DNA of 23,245 nt from Reticulascus tulasneorum (GCA_001557505.1 LSAX01000027.1:1-23245); one strand, 5' to 3'. Positions 1-11,346 are shown, numbered from the stretch's first letter. A program made the numbers and translations. The notes: a model not told the origin generated them from the sequence alone.

Positions 1-324
<324 letters not shown>

Positions 325-495
325 AGCTAAATACCTATTTTCTTGATTTTCTTTCACGTATTTATTTATTAATTGTATTGTACAATCAAAGAATGTTTTA
401 CTTCTATTTTTTTTATAATCATTATTATAAAAAGTAAATAAAGTAATTAGTATTAAAAGTTAGGAATCTAATTAAATTAGAGAATAATCAAATTA

Positions 496-516
496 ATTAT
501 GGAGGAATCGAACCTC
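496..516 (-). repeat. Second copy of the trnC 3' end (left arm)
   Basis: This 21-base stretch is identical to the T-arm and acceptor end of trnC at 1536-1556 (GAGGTTCGATTCCTCCATAAT on the - strand is the right-arm reading). It lies on the far side of orf224. See 21804-21824 for the other-arm copy and discussion. Confidence 0.85.
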
Positions 517-624
517 ATGTTCATTATTGATAATACAATATTTAAGAATATTTACCTTTTATATTCATAATTTTGAAATTAAATTAAATTTAATTTCATT
601 TCCAACTTGTATATAAACAAAAAA

Positions 625-1299
625 TTATCTTCTAGAATTACCTAATTGAGTTTGTAAATCGTTAATTCTATTTTTTAATTCACTTTCATTACTTCAAGCT
701 TCTGTTCCAAAAATATCTGCTCCTCTACTTAATTTAAATTCTTTAGCTATATTAACTAAATCTTTACTAATATAAATAGGTTTTTCTTTATTTCTTAAAG
801 GAAATATCCTAGGCTCAAGTCCACGGTTTCTAATCTTAAAAGGTCTATACTCAATAGACCAGCCTAAAGTTCGAGGATCCCCTGAACTCATAGCTAATTT
901 TGCGGCACACGCAAGTCTGTATACTTCTTTTGAACTTAACATATTTTCACCTCAATTTTGTGAATAAACAGTTTTGTGACTACGGCTAGTCGAATCAGAA
1001 TTTAGTTGATTAATTAATTTACGAATTAATTCATCATCTTCTTCTTTATCGCTTCTTGACTCAGTTACTTGGTTGGCTAAACAACCATCACGAGTAATAT
1101 AACCATCTTCATCAGTTAAAGATACAAGATATAAACCACCAAATAATGTCATTCAAATTAACACGGATACTATAAAACTCTGAATAAGAATGATAATAAT
1201 ACTGCATAATAAAATAAATATAGGCATTATGTCGAAGTTGTCGACTTTTAATCCTATAGTTGTAATGTAAATTTCGTTTGTAATAAAAAAGTTTGTCAT
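625..1299 (-). CDS. Unknown membrane-anchored protein orf224 (intact copy)
   Basis: I do not recognise this protein. With TGA as Trp it is one open frame of 224 residues. Read with the standard code it falls apart into short pieces. A hydrophobic stretch at about residues 25-61 (from MPIFILLCSI to GGLYLVSL) should cross the membrane. It is followed by an acidic region with DKEEDDEL near residues 85-95, then a basic-aromatic section with WSIEYRPFKIRNRG near residue 145, and a possible short coiled coil at the C-terminus (ESELKNRINDLQTQL). Codon use differs from the core genes: it has CGT and CGA for Arg and one TGG for Trp alongside three TGA. It sits between trnC and cox1, flanked by trnC and a repeat of the trnC 3' end, which suggests insertion. 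The right-arm copy is frameshifted, so this one should be used. I am confident that it is an open frame; expression is unproven. Confidence 0.72.
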
Positions 1300-1533
1300 G
1301 TTAAAAATTTAAAATTAAAAATATTATCTCTATCGAGTTGTGGAACCACTTATAAGTATTGATATATGTATATGTAAACGTATTTTCTTTTTATTCACGA
1401 TATATATATATAAATTGTATCTTTTACCCTAAAAAAGGTGATATGGAGACCTGAATCGTTTGTCAAACGACTTGCTTTTTTTCTAAAGCTATTGTCCCAT
1501 AAAAGTTAAAAAAGATTTTAACAGTAAAAGATA

Positions 1534-1603
1534 AGATTATGGAGGAATCGAACCTCTTACTAAAGATTTGCAGTCAAAGTGCAGACCATCTACTTCATAA
1601 TCT
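1534..1603 (-). tRNA. trnC: tRNA-Cys(GCA), left-arm copy
   Basis: The 7-bp acceptor AGATTAT/ATAATCT closes a 70-base cloverleaf downstream of cob. Its sequence is the same as the copy at 20717-20786, where the weak anticodon stem is described. Confidence 0.75.
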
Positions 1604-1707
1604 GTATTTTATTGAAAAAATAATTAAAACAAAATTATTTGAATATTTTTATTAAAAATAAAATTAGAATAATGTTAGTATACCCAAGTATATCTAGAAT
1701 AAAAATT

Positions 1708-2870
1708 CTACTTATTTTCTAAATTAACTAGATTAATAAGAACATTTTCATATAAACTTACTGCAGGTACTATAATAACAAAATAACTAAAATATAAAGC
1801 TGTACTAATTTGCCCTAATTCTATAAATGGTGATTCAACATGTTTAGCCCCTAATTGCAATAATAATAAGAAATTTGCAATAAATACTCAGAACATTGCT
1901 TTACTTAAAGGTCTAAACTGTAAACCTTTTGTTTTACCTAAATCTGAGACAGGTAAAATCAATATAATTAGTATAGAACTAATCATAGCAATAACTCCTA
2001 ATAATTTATTTGGTATAGATCTTAATATAGCATAAAAAGGTAAAAGATATCACTCAGGTACTATAGCAGGAGGTGTTTGCATAGGGTTAGCCATTATATA
2101 GTTATCGCTATCTCCTAAAACATTAGGCATAAAAAAGACAAATATACTTAAGAAGAAAATGAATGCAAAGACTGTAATTAAATCTTTAAATAAATAATAA
2201 GGAGCAAAAGGTAATCTATCGTAATTACCTGATATACCTAAAGGGTTACTTGATCCTGCAACATCGTGAAGAGCTATTAAATGCATTAGCACTAAAGCAG
2301 CTAATACAAAAGGCAATACAAAATGTAAAGCAAAAATCTATTTAACGTTGCATTATTTACAGAAAAACCTCCTCATATAAACTCAACTATATCTTGACCA
2401 ATTCAAGGTACAGCACTTATAAGATTAGTAATAACTGTTGCTCCTCATAATGACATTTGACCATATGGAAGAACATAACCTAAAAATCCTGTTATTATCA
2501 TAGCTAAAAATATTATTGTACCTAAAACTCAAACTAATGTTCTTGGAGCTCTATATGAACCATAATAAATACCTCTTCCCATGTGTAAATAAACTAGAAA
2601 AAAGAAAGCTGAAGCTGTGTTACTATGAAGGTACCGTATTAATCATCCATTATTTACATCCCGCATTATATGTTCTATAGAATTAAATGCTTCTAACACA
2701 TTAGGGTTATAATGCATAGCTAAAGTAACTCCAGTTACAATTTGTATACCTAAACAAACTGCAAGTAAAGAACCAAAATTTCAAAGATAACTTATATTAC
2801 TGGGTTGTGATGCATCTATTAGATAAGAATTAACTAACTTTAATAAAGGGTGACTTTTAAATATTCTCAT
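1708..2870 (-). CDS. cob: Cytochrome b (left-arm copy, frameshifted)
   Basis: This is the mirror copy of cob at 19449-20612. It is one base short: the run coding for the two Phe of NRFFALHF has five A (2332-2336, top strand) where the right arm has six T, which puts the second half out of frame. This is almost certainly a homopolymer sequencing error and not a real pseudogene, because the other arm is intact and everything else matches. Confidence 0.93.
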
Positions 2871-2895
2871 GGTATATTAATTTGTGGAAAGATTT

Positions 2896-2991
2896 TATAC
2901 TTATTTGTATACTATTGAGATTCTTAAATCAGATTAATAGAAAAATATATTAGAATATAATTAATTTTAGTATAATGTACAAATAAGTATA
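2896..2991. repeat. 14-bp inverted repeat upstream of cob (left arm)
   Basis: TATACTTATTTGTA at 2896-2909 pairs with its complement at 2978-2991. This is the mirror of 19328-19423. The rest of 2871-3193 is AT-rich with no gene that I can see. Confidence 0.7.
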
Positions 2992-3193
2992 TAATTTAGT
3001 AAAATATAAACTATAATATATATATATAATTTTAAAAACAAAGTAGCTTATTTTTATTTTGTTTTTGATTGTCAGATATTTGATCATAACCATCACTAAT
3101 ATTTCTAGAGATTAATATATTTTTGCATTATTAACAATTATTTTATGGTAATAATTACCCAATTTATTAGACAATTAAAAAAAAAGTTTAATT

Positions 3194-5176
3194 TTACTTT
3201 TCAAATTTCAAATTAAAAAATAATATAGAAATTATAGAAAAAAATAAAATTAAAGATGGTATATTTAAGTCCTCAATAAAAGAATAGTACATAGAAGTAT
3301 ATCCAATAAATCCTATTAAAATATATAAAGCATAATTAGTAACTATACCCATATTTAAACCAGAAATAATTTTACTTATTTTAATAGAAATTTTTTCTAA
3401 TCCAAAGGGGCCTATACTTTCTATACTACCTTTATCTAAAATTTTAGTAGTTTGACCTCCTAATTCTAAAATAAGACTTACAATAAATTTATTATAAATA
3501 AATTCAACTAAAAATCTTTGATTAAAAAATCCAAAAATAGAATTACCTAGTTTCGATAATTTAAAATTGTAAACAAGACGAGGTAAAAATTCAGAATAAA
3601 TAATAGCTATAGTTGTGAATATAATTGTGAAAAAAAAAGGCGATAATTTAAATAAAATAGGTACAGCAAATTCAGTATCTATAGCTATTTCATGCATTGG
3701 ATGAATGAATATACTATTGTCTCCAAAAAATCCTGAACCTAAACCTATAAAAATATCTTTAGTTATAAATCCAAAATATATAGAAAAAATAGCTAATATA
3801 ACTAAAGGTAAGCTTATATATATATTACCTTCATGAGCATGTTTATAATAATTAATAGATCCATTAGGATTAGTCATAAAAGTTAAATATAAGATTTTTA
3901 CAGAGTATAAAGTAGTAAATATAGCACCTATAACTGCTACAAAATAAACAGATATACTACTGTAATGATATTGTGCATAAGCAGATTCTAATATAAAATC
4001 CTTACTAAAAAATCCTGTCATAAAAGGAAATGCGACTAAACTAAGACTTGCTATTAATATAACAGAATAAGTTAAAGGTAAAAAGGAAATTAATCCTCCA
4101 TATTTTCTTAGATCTTGATTATCTCCTATAGCATGAATAACAGCACCTGCACCTAAAAACAATAACCCTTTATAAAAGGCATGATTTATTAAATGAAATA
4201 ATGCTATATTATAAGAAGATAAACCTATTGCTATAACCATCATACCTAATTGACTCATTGTCGAATAAGCAATTATTTTTTTTATATCTTGTTGAAATAA
4301 ACCTACTAGAGAACTAAATACAGTAGTAATTGCTCCTAATCATAAAGATATTAATAATAGTGTAGAACTATATTCAATTAAAGGAGATGAACGTATTAAT
4401 AAATACACACCGGCAGTAACCATAGTAGCCGCATGTATTAAAGCGGAAACAGGTGTAGGACCTTCCATAGCCATTGGTAATCATACATGAAGACCTACTT
4501 GAGAACTTTTAGCCATAGCACCTATCAATAAACAGATTCCTATTATAGTAACAGTATTTTCATTAATATAAGGAGTCAATGAAAATGCTAGAGTATAATC
4601 TAAATTACCTAAAGATCATAATATAGCAAACATACCTATAGTTAAAAGACAATCACCTACTCTATTAGTTAAAAAAGCAGACATAGAACTTTGATTTGCC
4701 GCAATTCTAGTAAATCAAAAACTTACTAAAAGGTATGAACAAACTCCTACCCCTTCTCACCCCACAAACATTAATAGATAATTATTAGCTGTTACAAGTA
4801 TTATCATCATAAAAGTAAACAAGCTTAAATAACTAAAAAATCTTTGATTATGAGGATCGCTACTCATATAACCTATTGAATATATGTGTACTAAAGAACT
4901 AATTATTAGGACAGGAATTAGCATAGAAACTGTTAAACTGTCAAATTGAAAACTTCAAACTATATTAAATGATTCACTATTTAATCATTTAAATAAATGT
5001 AAGAATACTGGATTATTATTAAAACCTACTTCAAAAAATGCAATAATAGCGAATATAGTTGTAATTATTATACTTATACAGCCTAAAATTCGTGCCCCAC
5101 TTACACCAACTTTTCTACCAAAAAAGCCAGAAACTATAGATCCTAATAAAGGTAATATTATTATACTTAAATACAT
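3194..5176 (-). CDS. nad5: NADH-ubiquinone oxidoreductase chain 5 (left-arm copy)
   Basis: This is an intact mirror copy of nad5 at 17143-19125. It has the same 660-residue length and the same one-base overlap with nad4L at 5176. No indel separates the two copies. Confidence 0.96.
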
Positions 5177-5445
5177 TATTTATATTCTATTGCTATACTT
5201 CCTCTTAATCTATAAAAAGCTACTAGAATACCTAGTCCTATTGCGGATTCTGCACCTGCAATAACTATAATGTATATAGCATAAGTTTGTCCTATTATAT
5301 CATCTATATTTATAGAACTTACCAATATTAGAAATGTTATAGATAATAGCATTATTTCTATTGAAATAAGCATTAATATTATATTTTTTCTATTAAATAC
5401 GAATCCTAAAATTCCTATTAAAAAAAGTACTAAAGTTAAACTCAT
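5176..5445 (-). CDS. nad4L: NADH-ubiquinone oxidoreductase chain 4L (left-arm copy)
   Basis: This intact 89-residue copy is identical in translation to the one at 16874-17143. Confidence 0.96.
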   Translation of the reverse strand: MSLTLVLFLIGILGFVFNRKNIILMLISIEIMLLSITFLILVSSINIDDIIGQTYAIYIIVIAGAESAIGLGILVAFYRLRGSIAIEYK

Positions 5446-5566
5446 ATGTTATATTTATTTTATTTTCAAATTATTCGAGAGTAATGTAGAATATTCTTTA
5501 TTCTAAAAGGTATATTAATAACCTAATTGGTTGTAGTATATATATATATTTCTACTAATATTACAA

Positions 5567-5638
5567 AGGATATAAAAGATTTGAACTTTTAACCTGACAT
5601 CCGTAGCGTCATTCTTTACCAATTAAGAATAATATCCT
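5567..5638 (-). tRNA. trnR: tRNA-Arg(ACG), left-arm copy
   Basis: This is the mirror of 16681-16752. It has the same 72-base cloverleaf with acceptor AGGATAT/ATATCCT and anticodon ACG. Confidence 0.9.
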
Positions 5639-5670
5639 TTAATCTAAAACCTTAAAAGTTGTAAATTATT

Positions 5671-5694
5671 AGTAAAGAATTTAAATTCTTTACT
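5671..5694. repeat. 24-bp perfect palindrome between orf291 and trnR (left arm)
   Basis: AGTAAAGAATTT is followed directly by its reverse complement. It is the mirror of 16625-16648. It may fold as an RNA hairpin that ends or processes the orf291 message; the rest of the 5639-5789 spacer is featureless AT-rich DNA. Confidence 0.75.
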
Positions 5695-5789
5695 ATAAAA
5701 AAATAAAAGAACTAAAAACTCAAGCTAAGTTAAAAAAATTTTTAGTAATAAATTTATCTTTTTAATTAATAAAGATAAAAAATTACATA

Positions 5790-6665
5790 TTATCATGGAT
5801 GTCTTCTATCTAATTCACGAAGTCTTTTTATCAAAGAAGAAATTGTAGTTTTTCCTTTATCTATACGAAATAAGTTAGGATCTTCCCTAGTAAATTCATC
5901 TAATCTATTTTTCAATGCAATTAAATCTGCACGTGTTTCCCTTATCCTTAATTGTCTATATTCAGATATATCTGAATAGTTTTTTTCTAAGTAACTTGCA
6001 CATTCTGAAGGATTCATCTCCCTAAAAGGTGTTTTAGTTATTAATTGTTCTACTCGTAAACCTCTACGAGGTGACCTGTTACGAGGCGAGGGTGAATCAG
6101 TTGAAGATACACCAGCCGCAGCTACAGATGAACCATCTGGACCTCCACCTGAAGGTTGACCTCCTGGGTATTGACCTCCAGAAGGCTGACCCCCAGAAGA
6201 GGGACCTTGATCAATAGGATTCATGAATAATTTTGAAAAAAAAATAAATAAACCGTATATAATATAAAAAATTACTAAGACTAAGCTAAGGATTAACAGA
6301 ACATTTATTACCCCAAAAATTATATTATAAATCTTAGGGTAATTATTTCGAAATTTTGGTTGAAAAATAAATCATATAAATATTTCTAATGTAAAAAAAA
6401 AGAAAGCAAGAATAAAGCAAATTTTACTTAAAATAAGGGATTCTAATATAATACCGCCTAATATTAAAAACAAAACTATAATTCTATCATAAAATTTTTC
6501 ATATAATTTATATCAAAATAAATTTAAGTTTAGAAATCAATTAGAGTAGTGAAATTTTGTCACAATAACGTGAAATTTCAATATTGAAATTTCACTTATA
6601 TGAAAGAAATTCACATAAGAGAGTAGTTGTTTCTTTCTATCTCCCGCTATTGTGACAAAAGTCAT
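5790..6665 (-). CDS. Unknown membrane protein orf291 with Gly/Pro/Gln repeat linker (intact copy)
   Basis: I do not recognise this protein. With TGA as Trp it is open for 291 residues from an ATG that lies inside the last codons of cox2; a shorter 144-residue form could start at the internal Met148 (6224). Residues 1-60 are mixed. Three hydrophobic stretches, at about 61-80, 82-102 and 112-145, should span the membrane. Residues 150-185 are a low-complexity linker built on [10 protein letters not shown] units. The C-terminal ~90 residues are strongly charged and look helical ([37 protein letters not shown]). The 19-base overlap with cox2 is in the -1 frame. CGN Arg codons occur more often than in the core genes. 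The five-G run at 6190-6194 (as C on the top strand) keeps it in frame here; the right arm lost one G. Either start is possible, or it may be made as a frameshift extension of cox2. Confidence 0.72.
6555..6660. repeat. Nested hairpins at the cox2/orf291 junction (left arm)
   Basis: A 13-bp stem (6648-6660 with 6555-6567) encloses a perfect 26-bp palindrome (6570-6595). It is the mirror of 15660-15765, where the possible frameshifting role is described. Confidence 0.85.
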
Positions 6666-7399
6666 TGCAAAAAACTTTCTAATTTAACTGATTCTATTAC
6701 AATTGGCATAGAAGAATGTAATATTCCACATATTTCAGAACATTGTCCATAAAATACTCCTTCTCTATTGATAAAAGCTGATACTTGATTTAATCTACCA
6801 GGATAAGCATCACATTTTATACCTAAAGAAGGAGAGGCATAAGAATGTATAACATCTCCGGATGTTATAACAAATCTAATATGTGTTTCCTCAGGTAAAA
6901 TAACTCTATTATCAACCTCTAACATTCTTAATGTACCTTCTTCTAAATCAGATTCAGGTACTATGTAAGAATCAAATTCTATAAATTCTTCATTAGAATC
7001 TATGAAATCTGGATATTGATAACTTCAATATCATTGATGACCCTCTACTGAAATACTCATAGAAGGATCATTAACTTCATCCATTAAATATAATAGTTTA
7101 AATGAGGGAAAGGCAATCAGTATTAATATAATTGCAGGAGTTATTGTTCAAATTAACTCTATTAAAGTACCATGATTTAAATATTTATGTGAGATAGGTG
7201 ATTTTTTTTCAACGTAATATCTTACTAGAGAAAATAAAATTCATCCTACTGCAAACAAAACTAATACTAAATAATACATAATATTATCATGCAATTCTAC
7301 TAATCCTTCCATTTGAGGAGTAGCACTATCTTGAAAATATATACCTCAAGGAGTTGGTGCGTCTAAATGTGAAAGTAAACTTTTTAAAATTATATTCAT
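6647..7399 (-). CDS. cox2: Cytochrome c oxidase subunit 2 (left-arm copy)
   Basis: This intact 250-residue mirror copy of 14921-15673 starts at the ATG complementary to 7397-7399 and stops at TAG (6647-6649). No arm-to-arm indel falls inside it. Confidence 0.96.
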
Positions 7400-7490
7400 A
7401 ATATCTTATTATATATTTATACACGTAATAGTCCTATCTTATTATTATATTTATTATAGAATAAAGGAATTAAAATTATTTTTGATAATA

Positions 7491-7562
7491 GCAATGATAA
7501 GTTAATTGGTAAGTTCATCTGTTTCCACCGGATAATTGTCGGTCCGAACCCGGTTTGATTCA
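7491..7562 (+). other. tRNA-Gly(UCC)-like sequence on the strand opposite to the genes (left arm)
   Basis: A D-loop-like TTAATTGGTAA is followed by a 5-bp anticodon stem ATCTG/CGGAT around loop TTTCCAC (anticodon TCC at 7524-7526) and a T-arm-like GTCGG TCCGAAC CCGGT. The patch is far richer in GC than its surroundings. No acceptor partner lies in the right place for the 3' side TTGATTC; the only 7-base match is GAATTAA at 7467-7473, too far upstream. It is therefore a relic or a degenerate tRNA and not a proven gene. Its orientation is opposite to every other gene in the arm. Confidence 0.4.
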
Positions 7563-7646
7563 GTTTTATTCTTTTTATAAAGAATTTTATTACTATCAAA
7601 TAAGGAATATTAATTAAGTGTCTTTTTTTTATTTCTTTCATTTATT

Positions 7647-7722
7647 CATTCAGTTATTCATTCAGTTATTAATATAAAGTATTAAATACTTTATAAAAAG
7701 GGAAATTTTATCCCCTTTTTAT
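7647..7722. repeat. Double hairpin and 12-bp tandem repeat after atp9 (left arm)
   Basis: This is the mirror of 14598-14673: two adjacent hairpins (7693-7722 and 7674-7694) and two direct copies of a 12-mer (7647-7670). With the tRNA-Gly-like patch at 7491-7562 it accounts for what can be seen in the 358-base spacer 7400-7757. Confidence 0.75.
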
Positions 7723-7757
7723 TAAAAGAAAAATTATTTTAATAATTTTAAAATAAA

Positions 7758-7985
<228 letters not shown>

Positions 7986-8129
7986 TTAAGACTTTGTTTA
8001 ATATGTTTAATTTTATTTAACAAAGAAATAATATAACTTTTATTATTTAGAATTAGGTCATAATTTGTTATTTAGAAAATAAATCCATAAATCAGTATAC
8101 ATAAAAGTATTTTTAGGTAAAAGATATTT

Positions 8130-8554
8130 TTATTTAGTTAAAAAACTGTTTTGTGAAAAAGTTTTTACAAATGAATTAGACTTAAAAAATTTTACTATAG
8201 ATTGACGACTATCTATTTTTAAAGCATTTTTACCTAATTCAAATACAAATCCTACAGTAATAATCCCAATAAATATAAGTACGATTAATAGTCCATATAT
8301 TCCATTTTCGTATTCGCTTACTCCAAAAGGATATATAACAAGAATTTCTAAATCTAATAATAAATAAATTAAAGCAAAAATAAAAAATTTTATACCAAAT
8401 TGAGTTCTATTTTGACCTAAAAAACTATGAAATCCGCATTCAAATATACTATATTTTTCTTGATAAGGATTATGCGGTGCAAATATAAAATTAAGTAATA
8501 AAAATACTAAAGTTAATATAAATACGAATATAAAAAAAAAGTCATACTACTCAT
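8130..8554 (-). CDS. nad3: NADH-ubiquinone oxidoreductase chain 3 (left-arm copy, frameshifted)
   Basis: This is the mirror of nad3 at 13765-14190. Near the start the left arm has nine A (8532-8540) where the right arm has ten T, so the frame breaks after the first few codons. The difference is one base in a long homopolymer, the kind of error long reads make. The right-arm copy should be used. Confidence 0.92.
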
Positions 8555-10237
8555 TTAATAATTAAATAAAATTTGTACCAATATGGTACCCATACTTAAT
8601 CATTCTTTATTTATAAATATAAATAGTAATATTATTAAAGTAATAACAGAAATTGTAAAAGCCATAGGGCTAGATATTATTATGTTATTATGTTTAATTT
8701 TTACCTTATTAACATCTAGATATGTTTTATTTTTTAATTCTATATGGACATTCGCATACATATTTAACTTTTCTAATAAAGGATTGATTTTGTACTCAGG
8801 TGAATAAAAAAAAATTTCTCTTATTATAGTTAAATAATATACTCCACCTATAACACTAGTAAGAATAGCAACTAAAGATATAAATATATATCCTTTATCT
8901 AAAGCTGCACTTAATACCATTTGTTTTCCAAAAAATCCTACAAGAGGGGGTATACCCATAAAAGAAAAAATTGTTATGGCTAAACTTAAAGCTAATAAAG
9001 GATTTATATAAAAATATCCTTTTAATTGATTAACTAATTGTACAGGAGAATTATCTTTATCCATAAGCTCTTCATGTTCTTTATTATTACTTACATAATT
9101 GTAAAAAGAAAATCCTATTGCTATTAATATAATAAAAGCATTTAAATTACTTATAGAGTATTGTGTAATATAAAATATAAAAGCTTGAGTAGATTCTATA
9201 CTTGATATACCTAAAGCTAATAGCATATAACCAACATGGGAAATAGTACTATAAGCAAATAATCTTTTTATTCTAAATTGTGTTAAACCTACTATTGTAC
9301 CTACAATTAATGATAATAAAGAACTTATTATTAAACTAAAGGTTCAATTTAAATCTGAGAAGTTATTACTTGTATAATAAACTAATTCTAATAAAAATAT
9401 TAAAATTGAAATTTTAGCAATTATAGCTACAAATGTTGTTACAATAGTTGGTATAGCATCATAAACATCAGGAGATCAAAAATGAAATGGAGCTGCACTA
9501 ATCTTAAATAAAAATCCTATACTAAATATTAATAAAGAAAAATTAATATAATAAGGTTTATATCAGTAAGTCATATCATTAAAATCACTTATACTATTAA
9601 TTACATATAAACCATCTAAATTAGTAGTACCTGAATTAGTATATAATAAACTAGTACCTAGTAAAATAAAACATGAACTTAGGCCTCCTAACAAAAAATA
9701 AATTAAACCCCCAGTTGTAGATAATTCAGAATTTCTATATATAGTACTTAGTATATATAAACCATAACTTTGTAATTCTATTGAAAGAAAAATAGAAACT
9801 AAATCATTACTTGATATTAAAAAAACTGCACCTAAAAGAATAAATAATAGAATTAAAGGATATTCGATAATTTTTAAATGTTCACCTGCCTTATTTATAT
9901 TATTTATTTTAGAATTTAAAACAAATTGTTTAAATAAGAGATTTTTTAAAGAAGCAAATTTTGATACTCAGATTTTTCTAGGATAAAAACTTGTTAATTG
10001 TATAATTAATATACTTATTAAGAAAATAAATATATGAAAGATTTGTGTAATATTAGTTACATGAAGTAAACCCCCGTGTAACCCTATACCTTTACTTATA
10101 ATAGATAAACTCATTGTATCTTGTAAAATACAATATACTAAAGCTAATAAAGCTACTCTATTAAAAAGTATAGCTATATCTCGTCTTAAAGTGACGGCAT
10201 TAGAAAGTAATAAAAATAGAATTAAAATCATAATCAT
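8555..10237 (-). CDS. nad2: NADH-ubiquinone oxidoreductase chain 2 (left-arm copy)
   Basis: This is an intact mirror copy of 12082-13764, 560 residues with TGA as Trp. It abuts the nad3 start at 8554 with no spacer. Confidence 0.95.
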
Positions 10238-10282
10238 TTATATATATATATAACTTACTAAATATTAGAAAAATATTTGTTA

Positions 10283-10354
10283 ACCAGGAGGGAAAATCGA
10301 ATTCCCATTTCTAACTCATGAAATTAGAGTTTTAACCTATTAAACTATCCGGGT
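10283..10354 (-). tRNA. trnM: tRNA-Met(CAU), left-arm copy
   Basis: This 72-base cloverleaf is identical to 11965-12036. Confidence 0.9.
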
Positions 10355-10358
10355 GAAG

Positions 10359-10432
10359 GGTGGACACCCTGGATCGAACAGGGAACATACTGTACCACAA
10401 ACAGTCGATCTACCAATTGAACTATATCTACC
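10359..10432 (-). tRNA. trnH: tRNA-His(GUG), left-arm copy
   Basis: This is the mirror of 11887-11960, 74 bases with an encoded extra 5' G pairing in the acceptor. Confidence 0.9.
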
Positions 10433-10479
10433 ATTATTCCTTAAAAATATAAATTAAAAAAAAAAGATTTTTTTTAATT

Positions 10480-10551
10480 TATGTTGAAGTGATTCGAACA
10501 CTTAATAGTAAATATCAAAAATTTATGACTTACCCATTAGTCTACAACATA
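10480..10551 (-). tRNA. trnQ: tRNA-Gln(UUG), left-arm copy
   Basis: This is the mirror of 11768-11839, a 72-base cloverleaf with anticodon TTG. Confidence 0.92.
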
Positions 10552-10625
10552 CAGTAGATTATATATGCTAGCTATAAGTAATCATTTTAATTTTTATTTA
10601 AGATAAATATAAATTTTAATAATTT

Positions 10626-10706
10626 ATAGGTGACAAGCATCGAACTTGCATAGTTTAAACTATTCCATCCTAAGTGGAACCTGTATACCAATTCCAGCAC
10701 ACCCAT
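10626..10706 (-). tRNA. trnL: tRNA-Leu(UAG), left-arm copy
   Basis: This is the mirror of 11612-11693 but one base shorter in the T run of the variable arm (81 against 82 bases), another homopolymer difference. Confidence 0.92.
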
Positions 10707-10773
10707 TTTAATATATTATATAACGAGATTTTATCACAAAAAAAATCTATAAGTTAAATAATATATTTTCTTT

Positions 10774-10842
10774 GGAGATATCAGGTATCGAACCTGAATT
10801 AATTACTTGCAAAGCAACAGTTTTACCATTAAACCATATCCC
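10774..10842 (-). tRNA. trnA: tRNA-Ala(UGC), left-arm copy
   Basis: This is the mirror of 11474-11543 with one G fewer in the 5' acceptor run (three against four), which leaves the acceptor stem one pair short. The right-arm copy folds correctly. Confidence 0.9.
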
Positions 10843-10899
10843 TTGTTATGCAAAACTTTGATTTAACTAAGAGTAAATATAATTAATATTTAAAAAATT

Positions 10900-10971
10900 G
10901 CTCGTGATAAGACTTGAACTTATAACCAAAATAGCTTCAATATTTTGCTCTACCAATTGAGCTTCACGAAC
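10900..10971 (-). tRNA. trnF: tRNA-Phe(GAA), correct-length copy
   Basis: This 72-base cloverleaf has acceptor GTTCGTG/CACGAGC, D-stem GCTC/GAGC, anticodon stem AAATA/TATTT with loop TTGAAGC (anticodon GAA) and T-stem ATAAG/CTTAT. This arm has the four A after the D-arm that give both base 26 and the full anticodon stem. The right-arm copy is one A short. It is the last gene before the palindrome centre. Confidence 0.93.
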
Positions 10972-11091
10972 TTATAAACTAGATAAAAAGATTTAATGTA
11001 AAAAATAATAATTTTTTTAATTAGTAATAAATTTTTTTTTTATAATTCTAGCATAAAAATAGAATTAAACTAATTTTTTTTAATTAATAAA

Positions 11092-11104
11092 AATAAAAAA
11101 AAAG

Positions 11105-11150
<46 letters not shown>

Positions 11151-11222
11151 TCAAAAAACCTGAAGTATTACTGAAATTTCATCAGGTAAGACATATATGT
11201 TACTATTACATTCGGATATTAA
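11092..11222. other. Asymmetric centre of the palindrome with poly-A tract and 63-base loop
   Basis: After the matching TAATTAATAAA the left side has an A-rich stretch ending in 40 uninterrupted A residues (11105-11144), where the right side has only a few T. The arms then pair again over 8 bases (11145-11152 with 11216-11223). The true unpaired loop is therefore 11153-11215, 63 bases. The loop contains no gene. Its two halves look like separate short pieces, one ending in CAGG and one starting near ATATGTTACT. They share short words with the two strands of a common nanopore ligation adapter, but not enough for a firm identification. Confidence 0.7.
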
Positions 11223-11346
11223 TTTATTAATTAAAAAAAATTAGTTTAATTCTATTTTTATGCTAGAATTATAAAAAAAAAAAATTTATTACTAATTAAA
11301 AAAAAATTATTATTTTTTACATTAAATCTTTTTATCTAGTTTATAA

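Noticed and set aside
5793..6224. Stand-alone 143-residue soluble protein
   Set aside because: The frame stays open upstream to 6665 once TGA is read as Trp, adding the membrane segments; the short form remains only as an alternative start.
8583..8807. 74-codon + strand reading frame
   Set aside because: It lies antisense inside nad2 and is a shadow of the conserved gene; the same applies to its mirror at 13512-13736 on the - strand.
11092..11222. PacBio hairpin adapter at the centre
   Set aside because: The repeated CT/GAGA and GTT blocks of that adapter are absent from the loop.
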